Below are positions 18,030-27,003 of a stretch of DNA of 64,000 nt, one piece after another. The DNA comes from Marisalimonas sp016777705. Lineage in GTDB: Bacteria > Pseudomonadota > Alphaproteobacteria > Puniceispirillales > Marisalimonadaceae. Made by a program: the position numbers and the translations under genes. How positions within the stretch are numbered: the first letter of the stretch is position 1; the number at the start of each line of letters is the position of its first letter. Under the pieces are notes generated by a model. That model did not search any database, was not told where the DNA came from, and saw nothing but the letters and a program-made list of their open reading frames with translations. The stretch lies in contig NZ_CP159808.1 of assembly GCF_047717795.1 (NCBI RefSeq), forward strand, positions 1,240,001-1,304,000. Direction: 5' to 3'.

Positions 18030-18034
18030 AGTTA

Positions 18035-19417
18035 TTATTTAAATATATGATCAAGAACAAAATCTTTAAAATCAGTTGCTGGTAAAGATTTTTTAGGTAA
18101 CAGATCTTTTCTTGATGAAATGATCAAAGGTCCATCCTTAGGGTTGTCAGTTATTCTTCCATGAGAACCTCTAACGATCTCTGATCTTTTTAATGAAATT
18201 ACATCTAACAAATTTCTAAACCCTATCTTTCTTTTCATCAATTTAAAAAAGGATGTAACTTTTGGAAACATTAAACTAGGATCAAAAAATAATTCTACTG
18301 GATCGTACCCTGGCTTTCTATGAATATCTACTGTCTTTGCATAATCTGGGGCTCTTTTATCATCTAACCAATAATAATAACTAAACCATCTATCAGCATT
18401 TGAAATAGCAACAAGTTCTCCTGATCTATGGTGATCTAAACCATATTTAGATTTATCTTTACTATCTAATACCATTTCAACGCCTTCTAAATTTGAAATA
18501 ATTTCTTTAACTTTTTTTATATCTTTTTTGTTTTTTATATAAATATGAGCTAATTGATGATCTGAAACTGCAAAAGCCTTTGAGGCTCCAGGATCAAAGA
18601 CATCCCTACCCATTTCATTTCTTACACTTAATAAATCGTGCGACCGAAGTTCCTTATTAATATGAATAGCATCAGTTACTGGTGTGATGCCGTATTCGGA
18701 TACAATAATTATATCACGGTTTTCACTATAAGCTTGGTCTATAAGCTCTCCGCATAGAGTATCAATCATATTTAAATCTTTAATTAATGTCTTATTTTTT
18801 AGGTCAGGACCAAGCCTTTGCAAATTATAATCTAAATGAGGAAGATATGTAAGAGCAAGCGTAGGATTATAGTGTTTCATTACAAATTTAGTAGATTCTG
18901 CAATCCATTTGCTAGAAGTAATGTCTGCCAACGGCCCCCAAAATTTAAACAAAGGAAATTTACCTAATTCGCTATCTAAAGTATCTTTAAGATCAGGAGG
19001 ATACGTGTAATGATCAGGAATCTTTCGTCCATCAGCAGGATACATTGGCCTTGGTGTAGCACTCCAATCTGCAGTTGAATACATATTATACCACCAAAAC
19101 ATTTTAGCACATGTGAATTTTGAGTTAATTTTTTTGCCTTTTTCCCAAATTTTTTCACCTTTAACAAGTTGGTTAGGTTGTCTCCAAAATAAAACTTCTG
19201 AAAGGTTTTTAAAAAACCAACCATTAGCTACTATGCCGTGATCATTTGGAAGAAGTCCTGTTAATAAGGTAGACTGAACAGAGCAGGTTACAGCTGGTAT
19301 TACTGTATCAAGTGGTTTCATACCACCTTTCTTAGATAACTCTAATAGATTAGGTGTATGCTGCCCTATCATAGATGGAGATAATCCAACGACATTTATT
19401 ACTAGATTTGATTTCAA
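18035..19417 (-). CDS. eboF: EboF-like alkaline-phosphatase superfamily (NPP-type) protein
   Basis: 460 residues of the nucleotide pyrophosphatase/phosphodiesterase branch. The nucleophile block VIPAVTCSVQSTLLTGLLPNDHG is present, with T44 as the likely nucleophile. Several expected metal ligands differ: the first strand reads NVVGLS where family members usually have an Asp before GL, HLDYNLQR keeps D196 but has Q200 in place of the usual His, and the SDHG motif is S240-E-Y-G. H329/H330 (LDHHRSGEL) remains. No signal peptide is visible, so it is probably cytosolic. The start is TTG at 19417. It is transcribed towards eboC and probably controlled on its own. Confidence 0.82.
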   Translation of the reverse strand: MKSNLVINVVGLSPSMIGQHTPNLLELSKKGGMKPLDTVIPAVTCSVQSTLLTGLLPNDHGIVANGWFFKNLSEVLFWRQPNQLVKGEKIWEKGKKINSKFTCAKMFWWYNMYSTADWSATPRPMYPADGRKIPDHYTYPPDLKDTLDSELGKFPLFKFWGPLADITSSKWIAESTKFVMKHYNPTLALTYLPHLDYNLQRLGPDLKNKTLIKDLNMIDTLCGELIDQAYSENRDIIIVSEYGITPVTDAIHINKELRSHDLLSVRNEMGRDVFDPGASKAFAVSDHQLAHIYIKNKKDIKKVKEIISNLEGVEMVLDSKDKSKYGLDHHRSGELVAISNADRWFSYYYWLDDKRAPDYAKTVDIHRKPGYDPVELFFDPSLMFPKVTSFFKLMKRKIGFRNLLDVISLKRSEIVRGSHGRITDNPKDGPLIISSRKDLLPKKSLPATDFKDFVLDHIFK

Positions 19418-19578
19418 ATTTAAATATCTCTTAAAAGAAATTATTTTTTAAAATTTACCATATAAACATTTAAAATAAACTATTGATTTTTGATTATAAA
19501 TTTTAATGTTAAATTCTGTTATTTTTTTAATAATTAAAATTTAAGAAAATAAAAATTGTTTAATTTGGGAGTTTTTTT

Positions 19579-20904
19579 TTGAAAAATATAACTAATATTT
19601 TCTACTTTTTAATATCATTAAATCTTATCTTTATTTTTACAGCAATGGGTCAAACCATCCCTAAAACAAGTGATCAAGTTGCCCAACCAGGTGGAAAAAT
19701 TACAGGTAATGTAAATTTAAAAATTGTCAAGATTGCTGAAGGTTTTGAAGGCCCCGTTAACATAAGTAATGCTGGCGATGGAACAAAAAGAATTTTTGTA
19801 GTGGAAAGAGAAGGTAAAGTTAAAGTTATTAATAAAGATTATAGCATTAATAAAAAACCATTTCTAGATCTGACAAATTTAAGACCCAGTCCCATAAACC
19901 CAAAAGGAAATGATGTACAAAGTGAATTCATAGAACAAGGTCTTTTTTCAATTGCTTTTCATCCAAATTTTAAAAATAATGGTTATATATATGTTCACTA
20001 CTCATCTCTAAGACATAATGGTTCAGGAATTATTGTAAGGTTTACTGTTGATAAAAAAAATCCTGAATATATCTCAAAAAAACAGGCTTTAATGACAGAA
20101 AAAATTATAATGATTATTGAACAGCCGTCACATAACAATAATGGTGGACAAATTTCATTTGGACCTGATGGATTTTTATATATAGGGCTTGGCGATGGTG
20201 GTTGGGGAACATCCAAAAAAGCCAGTCTAGAACATTCAAACAGATTAGGTAAAATATTAAGAATTAATGTTGATACTAATAAGAAATATAAAGCTCCTGA
20301 AGATAATCCTTTTTATCAAAATGGTGGCACACCTGAAAATGAAATTTGGGCCAAAGGACTTCATAATCCTTATAAATTTAGTTTTGATAAGGTAAATGGA
20401 GGAATGTTTATAGCAGACGTAGGAGATAACACTTGGGAGGAAATAAATTATATCCCTAAAGCTTCAAAAGGTGGTGACAATTTTGGATGGCCTATTATGG
20501 AAGGATCTAATTGTCATATACCGATGGGTAATAAAACAAAGCAAAAATGTAAAATTACTGGAAAGTTTCCAATAGCAAAATACAAACATCCAGAAAAAAG
20601 TAGTAAAAATAAATCTGCTGGGGCGTTTGCTTGTGCTTCTGTTCAAGGTTTGGGCGTTGCAAACTATGGAGGAATGAATGGAGTTTACCTTTTTGGAGAT
20701 TGGTGTTTAGGTAGTATATACGGTGTTGGTTGGGATGGTAGTAAGTGGCAATTAGAAGAGTTAATTAAAACTGACCTTCATATTACTGCTGGAGGAAACG
20801 ATGAAAATGGCAACGTGTTAGCTTTGAGTGCTAAATTTTATTTTGACGATCAAAATCCAGATAGGCCACCTTATGGTACTGTTTGGAAAATTGTTAAAAA
20901 CTAG
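19579..20904 (+). CDS. PQQ-dependent sugar dehydrogenase (GSDH family), exported, copy 2
   Basis: 441 residues, start TTG at 19579 behind GGGAG, with an N-terminal signal peptide (hydrophobic to about residue 24). Propeller landmarks: GLFSIAFHPNF, HNNNGGQISFGPDGFLYIGLGDGGWG, LGKILRINV, GLHNPYKFSFD, NFGWPIMEGSNC and GMNGVYLFGDWCLG. It is clearly related to the gene at 12.7 kb but well diverged, so it is an old paralogue rather than a fresh duplication. The extra pair of cysteines (SNCH...KQKC) may form a disulphide. It is divergent from eboF, and its stop abuts that of the convergent cupredoxin gene, a likely electron partner. Confidence 0.88.
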   Translation: MKNITNIFYFLISLNLIFIFTAMGQTIPKTSDQVAQPGGKITGNVNLKIVKIAEGFEGPVNISNAGDGTKRIFVVEREGKVKVINKDYSINKKPFLDLTNLRPSPINPKGNDVQSEFIEQGLFSIAFHPNFKNNGYIYVHYSSLRHNGSGIIVRFTVDKKNPEYISKKQALMTEKIIMIIEQPSHNNNGGQISFGPDGFLYIGLGDGGWGTSKKASLEHSNRLGKILRINVDTNKKYKAPEDNPFYQNGGTPENEIWAKGLHNPYKFSFDKVNGGMFIADVGDNTWEEINYIPKASKGGDNFGWPIMEGSNCHIPMGNKTKQKCKITGKFPIAKYKHPEKSSKNKSAGAFACASVQGLGVANYGGMNGVYLFGDWCLGSIYGVGWDGSKWQLEELIKTDLHITAGGNDENGNVLALSAKFYFDDQNPDRPPYGTVWKIVKN

Positions 20905-21333
20905 TTATTTTAATTCTTTAGTTAACTGTTTTAAAATCTTTTTTGATTTTCCAATCACTTTGGTTTTCTTGACTAGATCTAAATTGTTGTAATCATTATC
21001 AACAACCACAATACCAATCATTCCCATCATTTTATGGGGAGTGCATTGATATAAGTATACTCCAGGTTTAGTAAAAGTATAGTTAGCATTTTTTCCAAGT
21101 TTTGATTTAAAACCTTTAACACCATCTGGAACAGTCACAAATTCAACGTTATGACCTTTATCTGTTGCCTTCCAAAAAATATTGTCTCCAGAATTAATAT
21201 TAACAATCCTCTTAGAAAAAAGCATTATATTTTTGCCTGATCTATTTAACATCTCGACCTCAACAGTTTTAGCAAAAACAGCCCCACTAAACAAAGTTGA
21301 TAAAAGTACTAAGGTTAATAAAAATGCTTTCAT
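20905..21333 (-). CDS. Pseudoazurin-like type 1 copper protein
   Basis: 142 residues: signal peptide ending VFA (about residue 21), then a cupredoxin domain. The copper ligands are H61 (GHNVEF), C97, H100 and M105 in YQCTPHKMMGM, with the C-x2-H-x4-M spacing of pseudoazurins. Such proteins shuttle single electrons in the periplasm, for example to nitrite reductase or oxidases. The gene abuts the end of the second PQQ dehydrogenase. No denitrification genes are in the window, so a role as carrier for the dehydrogenases is a reasonable inference. An extra lysine-rich tail (KKTKVIGKSKKILKQLTKELK, in part) follows the fold. Confidence 0.88.
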   Translation of the reverse strand: MKAFLLTLVLLSTLFSGAVFAKTVEVEMLNRSGKNIMLFSKRIVNINSGDNIFWKATDKGHNVEFVTVPDGVKGFKSKLGKNANYTFTKPGVYLYQCTPHKMMGMIGIVVVDNDYNNLDLVKKTKVIGKSKKILKQLTKELK

Positions 21334-21439
21334 AAAATGACTCCATACAATAATTTAACAAAGTTATTAGTTAGCATATTTCAGGTATAAATTTATTATT
21401 AAATTTTATTATTAAAATTAATTAATAACTTCTGAAAAT

Positions 21440-23986
21440 TTAGAAATACTCTCTTAATATGTTAAGCGGCTTAGAAACAATAAGTTTAATAGTTTTAATA
21501 TAACTAAAAACAACAATGCTTACCGGAATTAATAATAATAAGATTAACAGTCTTGTATAATCTATATGCATATCAATATTAAATACATAGTTTACTACTA
21601 TAAAACTCAGCCCTAAGCCTACTAACAAAGAAATTATTGAGGATACCAATCCTATTATTAAATATTCAAGCAACCACAAATTTGTTATTTTTTTAAATGT
21701 TGCACCTAATATCTTAAAAACAGCTACTTCGTACAACTTATCTTTTTTACTAACCTCAAGTATACCGGTTAACACAATAAAACCTGATAAAAGTGTCACT
21801 AAAGTAATCGAGTTAATTATAATAATTAATAGATTAAGAATTGATTTTATAGCTTTATAACTTTCCTCAATTGATATAGTTGATATATTAGAAAACTGAG
21901 TAACTATGTTTTTTATAAAATTATTATTTTCTATCTTGTTTTTTGATTTTGTTGTTGCAATCCAAGTATGAGGTGCATTCTTTATATTACTTTTACTTAG
22001 GATAAATATAAAATTAATATTCATATTTTCCCAAACAATTTCTCTTGTATTAAAAACTTTAGCTTCAAAATTTCTACCTAAAATATTGAATGTTATTTTG
22101 TCTCCAATATTTATATTGAGTCCTTTAGCAATTTTATGTCCAATAGAAACTAGAAGAGGTCCATTATAATCATGAGGCCACCACTTACCAGAAAGCAATT
22201 CGGTTCCCTGTGGTAATTCATTTGTCCAAGAAAACGCTCTATCTCTTTTTAACACCCATTGAACATCTTTATTAATAACCAAACTCTCTACTTTGACATT
22301 ATTTATTTCAGTAATCCTGCCTCTTAACATTGGCTGTGCATTTAAGTTAATATTACCATTAGAATTTGAAGCCATTAAATTAATTTCTTTAATTTGATTA
22401 GGCTGTATATCAATCAAAAAATTATTAGGTGCCTCTTGATTTAAAGTGTTGGTTATTTTTTTACCCAAGCTCTCTTGAATTATATTTAAAGTTATTAGAA
22501 GTATCAAACCAACGCTGAATGAAATAACAATAGGTTTTGCAAATGAGTTTCTTACGAGAATGGAGTTTCTTACTATTTCAATTGAAGAACCAGTTTTAAA
22601 TTTAATTATCTTGAAAAACTTAAAAAATAATGAGGTTAATACTTGCAATATGAAAAAAGATATTAGTATAGAAGCAAAAATATAGAAGGATAATTTTAAA
22701 TCATTTGTTAAATTAGTTATTAAAAAACATAACAAACATACCAATGTAAGGATTAAGAACTTAATTTTTTTTGAATAAGAAATTAAATTGTTATTTGCAG
22801 ACAGTCGCAGAAGTTGTATTGGCTTTATTTCATATGTTTGAGATATAGGAATAATTGTAAATAAGATACATACAATCATACCAAATGAAAAGCTTATGAT
22901 TAGTGGCTTAACAAAAATAGATGGTTCAAATAAATTTATTAAATTAGAACTTATTAATGGAGACAATAAAAAAGGAACTGACGCTCCAGCTAATAAGGCA
23001 GGAATGATGCTAGCTAAAAATATAATCATAATTTGAAAGAAATATATTGTAAATACTTGTGAATTTCTTCCTCCTAAAGATTTTAAAACTGCTATATTTT
23101 TAATTTTTTTTATCAGATAACCTTTAACACCATTGGAAATTCCAATACCAGATATTAATAAAGCTATTAATCCGACTAATGAAATAAACAAAGATGTTTT
23201 TTCAATAAAATTATTAAAATTATTTGTACTATTTTCGATCCCTCTTATTGTTATATTAGTTCCTTTTATTAATTGATTTAATCTAGATAAATTTATTTTT
23301 TTATCAGATGGTATAAATTTAATCTTATGTTTCACTAATGATCCAGGTATAACTAATCCAGATTCATTTAGAGCTTTATTTGTTATAAGTAACCTAGATC
23401 CAAATGTTGCAAATGAAAGCATTCTGTCTGGCTCTTTTTCAATTAAACCATTAATTTTGATACTAATATTTCCAAGGTACAGTAAGTCTCCAATATCAAT
23501 ATCTAATTGTTTCTTTAAAGATTTATCTATTAAAACACCGTGTACACCCTCACTATCAATTAAAAGTTCTTCCAATGATAGATTTGGTAATGTTTCAGCG
23601 TTTCCTATTAAAGGCCAATTTGAATCAACGGCTTTTAATTCTACAAGTCGACGCTTTATTTGAGAGTTCTCATTGGAAGCTAGCATGGTTCTTAACTCGA
23701 CAATTTGTGAGGTCTGTCCATTAACTTTTAACCATTCTATTATGTTTTGAGGAAATGCTTGATAAGTGGTAGATAATTCAAATTTACCTCCAATGAGCTC
23801 AGTACGTTTTTTATTAATTTCAGACTTAAGGTTTTCAGATAAACTTCCTACAGCTGAAATTATAAAAACACCTAAAAATATTGAAGTGATAACGATTTTA
23901 AATTCATTAAAAGATCCTCTTAGTTCTCTTAATGACAGTTTAAAAAAAATGTAGTTGTTTAATAATAGTAAGTTTAAATTAGACAT
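21440..23986 (-). CDS. FtsX-like ABC transporter permease (YbbP-type)
   Basis: 848 residues with about ten membrane helices arranged as two FtsX domains and large periplasmic loops between helices 1-2 and in the second half, the YbbP/MacB-like mechanotransmission layout. GLIALLISGIGISNGVKGYLIKKIKNIAVLKSLGG is an FtsX coupling region, and a second one reads YEVAVFKILGATFKKI. It lies directly downstream of its ATPase (one base between stop and start) and opposite tesA, the same three genes as the E. coli ybbP-ybbA-tesA locus. It probably extrudes or extracts a lipid-like or hydrophobic substrate from the inner membrane; the cargo is unknown. Confidence 0.88.
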   Translation of the reverse strand: MSNLNLLLLNNYIFFKLSLRELRGSFNEFKIVITSIFLGVFIISAVGSLSENLKSEINKKRTELIGGKFELSTTYQAFPQNIIEWLKVNGQTSQIVELRTMLASNENSQIKRRLVELKAVDSNWPLIGNAETLPNLSLEELLIDSEGVHGVLIDKSLKKQLDIDIGDLLYLGNISIKINGLIEKEPDRMLSFATFGSRLLITNKALNESGLVIPGSLVKHKIKFIPSDKKINLSRLNQLIKGTNITIRGIENSTNNFNNFIEKTSLFISLVGLIALLISGIGISNGVKGYLIKKIKNIAVLKSLGGRNSQVFTIYFFQIMIIFLASIIPALLAGASVPFLLSPLISSNLINLFEPSIFVKPLIISFSFGMIVCILFTIIPISQTYEIKPIQLLRLSANNNLISYSKKIKFLILTLVCLLCFLITNLTNDLKLSFYIFASILISFFILQVLTSLFFKFFKIIKFKTGSSIEIVRNSILVRNSFAKPIVISFSVGLILLITLNIIQESLGKKITNTLNQEAPNNFLIDIQPNQIKEINLMASNSNGNINLNAQPMLRGRITEINNVKVESLVINKDVQWVLKRDRAFSWTNELPQGTELLSGKWWPHDYNGPLLVSIGHKIAKGLNINIGDKITFNILGRNFEAKVFNTREIVWENMNINFIFILSKSNIKNAPHTWIATTKSKNKIENNNFIKNIVTQFSNISTISIEESYKAIKSILNLLIIIINSITLVTLLSGFIVLTGILEVSKKDKLYEVAVFKILGATFKKITNLWLLEYLIIGLVSSIISLLVGLGLSFIVVNYVFNIDMHIDYTRLLILLLLIPVSIVVFSYIKTIKLIVSKPLNILREYF

Positions 23987-23987
23987 G

Positions 23988-24665
23988 TTAAATAATTAAA
24001 CCATTGTCTAATTCTATTTTTGTATCGCATAGGTTTGCTAGAGATAAATCATGAGTAACAAGAATTAAGGTAGAACCAAAATCTTTTTGAAGTTTAAAGA
24101 TTAATTTTATAACCTCTTCACTATTTTTTTTATCTAAATTTCCAGTAGGTTCATCAGCAATCAAAATTTCTGGTGACGATACCAAAGATCTTGCAATTGC
24201 TACTCTTTGCTGTTCTCCACCTGATAATTGATGAGGGTAGTGGTTAAGTCTATTTATTAGTCCAACAGATTTTAATAATTCAGCACCTTTTTTATTATCA
24301 TAAAATTTTCCAGAAATTTCATTTGGCAAGTTTACATTTTCTAAAGCCGTCATTGAAGGGAGCAAATTAAAAGATTGAAAAATTACACCCACATGATTTG
24401 CTCTATATGTTGCCAAATCATCTTCTTTAAGTTTATGCAATGGTTCGTTTTTAAAAAGAATTTGGCCTTTAGTAATAACTTCTAAACCAGCAATTGTCAT
24501 TGCTAATGTTGACTTTCCAGCCCCACTTTGTCCCATAATACTAATGCTAGTTTTTTCAAATATTTTTAAATTAATGCCTTTTAAAATATGAACAATTTCA
24601 GCATTACTTCTTAAGTGTACATGTATATCATGTAACTCAATAATTTTTTTATTTTTTATATTCAT
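23988..24665 (-). CDS. ybbA: ABC transporter ATP-binding protein (YbbA/LolD-type)
   Basis: 225 residues, a complete ABC ATPase: Walker A GQSGAGKST (about 44-52), Q-loop IFQSFNLLPSMTALENV, signature LSGGEQQRVAIARSL, Walker B ILIADEPTGNLD and the switch His in LVTHD. The text between Q-loop and signature is of the MacB/LolD/FtsE class, which couples to FtsX-type permeases. It is paired with the permease directly downstream and is divergent from tesA across about 80 bases. Confidence 0.92.
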   Translation of the reverse strand: MNIKNKKIIELHDIHVHLRSNAEIVHILKGINLKIFEKTSISIMGQSGAGKSTLAMTIAGLEVITKGQILFKNEPLHKLKEDDLATYRANHVGVIFQSFNLLPSMTALENVNLPNEISGKFYDNKKGAELLKSVGLINRLNHYPHQLSGGEQQRVAIARSLVSSPEILIADEPTGNLDKKNSEEVIKLIFKLQKDFGSTLILVTHDLSLANLCDTKIELDNGLII

Positions 24666-24746
24666 AAATTTATTTTACTTAACACGGTATTATTTTCTGA
24701 TTGAATTTTTTGTAGATATAATCATTTAAAAGGTTATTAATTAAAT

Positions 24747-25382
24747 ATGAACTATATAATAAAACTAATCTTTACAATAATTTTCTTTTTATCTTTCTCT
24801 ATAGCGATAGCTCATGCGAAATCTTTAAACGTAATAGTGTTAGGTGATAGTTTAGTAGCTGGTTACGGGTTATTAAAAAATGATGGCTTTGTTAACCAAT
24901 TACAAAACAAAATAAATTCTAATAATATGAAGTTAAACTTAGTAAACGGGGGTGTGTCTGGAGAAACCTCATCAGGATTATTGAACAGATTGGAATGGGT
25001 TTTAGAAGAACAGTTTGATGGTGTTATTGTTTCTATTGGTGCTAATGACACGCTTAGAGGGATTAACCCTGAATTAACATTTCAAAATATAAATAATATT
25101 TTAAATTATTTAAAAAAAAATAAAATACCTTCAATGTTAATTGGTATGAAAGCTCCTAATAATCTTGGTAAGGATTATGTGAGTGAGTTTAACAAAATTT
25201 ATCCAAATTTGGCTAAAATTTACAGAGTTTCCTTTTATCCTTTTTTTTTAAAAGATGTAGCTTTGGTTCCTTCATTAAATCAAGATGATATGATACATCC
25301 TAATAAAAAAGGTATTAAAAAAATTGTTGAAAATATTTATCCCTATTTCATAGACTTTTACAAGACCTTTAAGGATAATTAA
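24747..25382 (+). CDS. tesA: TesA-like GDSL esterase/lysophospholipase
   Basis: 211 residues with a signal peptide (cut near AHA, residue 24), so periplasmic. SGNH hydrolase motifs: GDSLVAGYG with nucleophile S35, GGVSGETSSG, GAND with N100, and DMIHPNKKG with D181 and H184. Homologues hydrolyse acyl esters, thioesters and lysophospholipids. Divergent placement from ybbA is conserved in proteobacteria and suggests a shared envelope-lipid role. Confidence 0.92.
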   Translation: MNYIIKLIFTIIFFLSFSIAIAHAKSLNVIVLGDSLVAGYGLLKNDGFVNQLQNKINSNNMKLNLVNGGVSGETSSGLLNRLEWVLEEQFDGVIVSIGANDTLRGINPELTFQNINNILNYLKKNKIPSMLIGMKAPNNLGKDYVSEFNKIYPNLAKIYRVSFYPFFLKDVALVPSLNQDDMIHPNKKGIKKIVENIYPYFIDFYKTFKDN

Positions 25383-25404
25383 GGCTTCTATATTATAATG
25401 TTAA

Positions 25405-26172
25405 TTATTTTATATTGACGCTAATTGAGCCTAATTTGCCATAATCAGCTTTTATAGTATCACCTATTTTAATTGGAATTGGTTTAGCGCACGTTCCAGT
25501 TGAAACAATCATGCCTTTATCTAAAGTAATGTTGTTCTTTGATAATTCATTTACTAACCAAGTTAAGGCAATTCTAGGGTCTCCTAAAACATTTGATCCA
25601 ACTCCTTGATGATGAACATTATTTGAATTAGATATTACAACTTTGTGTTCAGACAAATCTATCATTCTCCAATTATTTTGATTTGGTGGCGCAATTACAA
25701 ATTGATGGGCACATGCATTGTCAGCTATCAAGTTAAACTCACCTATTGAAGAAAAATTTTTAAAACGAGAATCTGGTAATTCAATAGAAAGATGCAACGT
25801 GTCAACTGCCTCCATGACTTCTTCAAGATAATATTCAATCTTTTTAGGTTCTAATGTTTTACCTATTTTGAAAGCAAATTCTGGCTCAGCTACTGCCATT
25901 TTATTGTGTCCGAAATCTATTTCATCGTTAGGTTGGAATACTTTATCTTTTAAAATTCTACCAGCTAGTGGACCTGATACACCTATATGTTTTTGACCTT
26001 CAAGGCTAGTGGCAGCAATTTTCCATCCAATAACACTCATATTACTGTAATATTCTAGATTTTTTTGAATTTCATATGCTTCTTTTCGTGATTTTGGTGA
26101 AATATTTCTAGGAAAATCATTTATTTTATTACCACTTTCCCAAGAATCCCAAATTAATCTTGCTGCTTTCAT
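25405..26172 (-). CDS. 2-keto-4-pentenoate hydratase-like protein (MhpD/fumarylacetoacetase-type fold)
   Basis: 255 residues of the vinylpyruvate hydratase/decarboxylase family. AYEIQKNLEYYSNMSVIGWKI, GPLAGRIL, VAEPEFAFKIG (metal-binding Glu pair) and the C-terminal GMIVSTGTCAKPIPIKIGDTIKADYG are typical. The enzyme hydrates 2-hydroxypenta-2,4-dienoate to 4-hydroxy-2-oxovalerate in meta-cleavage pathways, but no ring-cleavage gene is nearby, so the substrate here is open. It stands alone between tesA and dinB. Confidence 0.82.
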   Translation of the reverse strand: MKAARLIWDSWESGNKINDFPRNISPKSRKEAYEIQKNLEYYSNMSVIGWKIAATSLEGQKHIGVSGPLAGRILKDKVFQPNDEIDFGHNKMAVAEPEFAFKIGKTLEPKKIEYYLEEVMEAVDTLHLSIELPDSRFKNFSSIGEFNLIADNACAHQFVIAPPNQNNWRMIDLSEHKVVISNSNNVHHQGVGSNVLGDPRIALTWLVNELSKNNITLDKGMIVSTGTCAKPIPIKIGDTIKADYGKLGSISVNIK

Positions 26173-26229
26173 AAAAATCTTCTTTCAATTAAAACTATTT
26201 AAAAGTTTGTTTTTAAAACCATACTTTGG

Positions 26230-26748
26230 TTAAGTTAACTTAGTTTTTTCCCAAACAGTTATGTCTTGAGCAATTGGAGGTAAAGAGGTTTGTCCTAACA
26301 TTTCAGCAATTATACCCCTATGATATCCACCATGCATTACTAGATGAGTTATTATCATTGACCTACTAATGTTGACACTATTCCCTCCTATTAATTCACA
26401 TTCTACAGTCTCTTCTAATTCTGTTGACGACAAATTAATTGTATATTTCTTTATTATTTCTTCCTCATTCTTTTTAGCTCGCCAAAGTTCTTCCATGTTT
26501 TCAAATAATATAGTCTGCAAATTATTAAAAGAATGCTTTTCTTCTTTCATGTTGGCTAACCAAACTTTATCGATGACTAATAAATGATTCAGAGAATTGC
26601 GAATGCTATTCATAAATGATTGATGCTGTTTTTGAATTTCATCAATAGGAAGTTTTATTATAACTTTAAAAAATTCATCATTAGCCCAGCTATTATAATC
26701 CAATAAATTAAGTAAATAAGCTTGATTATGCATTAATTTTTTTTCCAT
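26230..26748 (-). CDS. DinB-family (four-helix bundle) protein
   Basis: 172 residues with the DinB/YfiT metal-binding four-helix bundle pattern: LLDYNSWANDEFF at the N-terminus, NHLLVIDKVWLANMKEE with a first His, and the C-terminal THLVMHGGYHRGIIAEML with two more. These His residues bind a divalent metal in structural relatives, some of which are thiol transferases (bacillithiol or mycothiol S-transferases). The cofactor in this organism is unknown. Confidence 0.82.
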   Translation of the reverse strand: MEKKLMHNQAYLLNLLDYNSWANDEFFKVIIKLPIDEIQKQHQSFMNSIRNSLNHLLVIDKVWLANMKEEKHSFNNLQTILFENMEELWRAKKNEEEIIKKYTINLSSTELEETVECELIGGNSVNISRSMIITHLVMHGGYHRGIIAEMLGQTSLPPIAQDITVWEKTKLT

Positions 26749-26775
26749 ATAAAATACCTTATTTAGAGTAATAAT

Positions 26776-26925
26776 TTATTTTTTATTATTTAAATTATTA
26801 AAAAGGAATTTGAATAGACTATTTTTGTTGTTATTTTGAATATTCCATCTCTTTTTTAAAAGCCTATAGATTATCACGCATCCAAGACCCATTAAAAGAT
26901 ATAAATATGCTGTCAGATTTTCCAT
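26776..26925 (-). CDS. 49-residue putative single-pass membrane protein
   Basis: A short ATG frame in the gap between dinB and slyX. It has one hydrophobic helix (about residues 4-22, containing LYLLMGLGCVIIY), then a basic stop-transfer patch RLLKKRW and an Asn/Lys-rich tail. This is the topology of small inner-membrane proteins with a cytosolic tail. No family is recognised, and coding status rests on the helix/positive-patch pattern only. Confidence 0.4.
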   Translation of the reverse strand: MENLTAYLYLLMGLGCVIIYRLLKKRWNIQNNNKNSLFKFLFNNLNNKK

Positions 26926-27003
26926 TTATCAATCTATAAATTTAATTATTACTTAAATAACTTCATATTTTAAATAAAAGAAGTCAAGTTATCTCCTGAA
27001 ATC

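Noticed and set aside
12663..20904. Recent duplication of the PQQ dehydrogenase gene
   Set aside because: The two proteins share propeller motifs but differ across most positions, so they are old paralogues and not a recent tandem copy.
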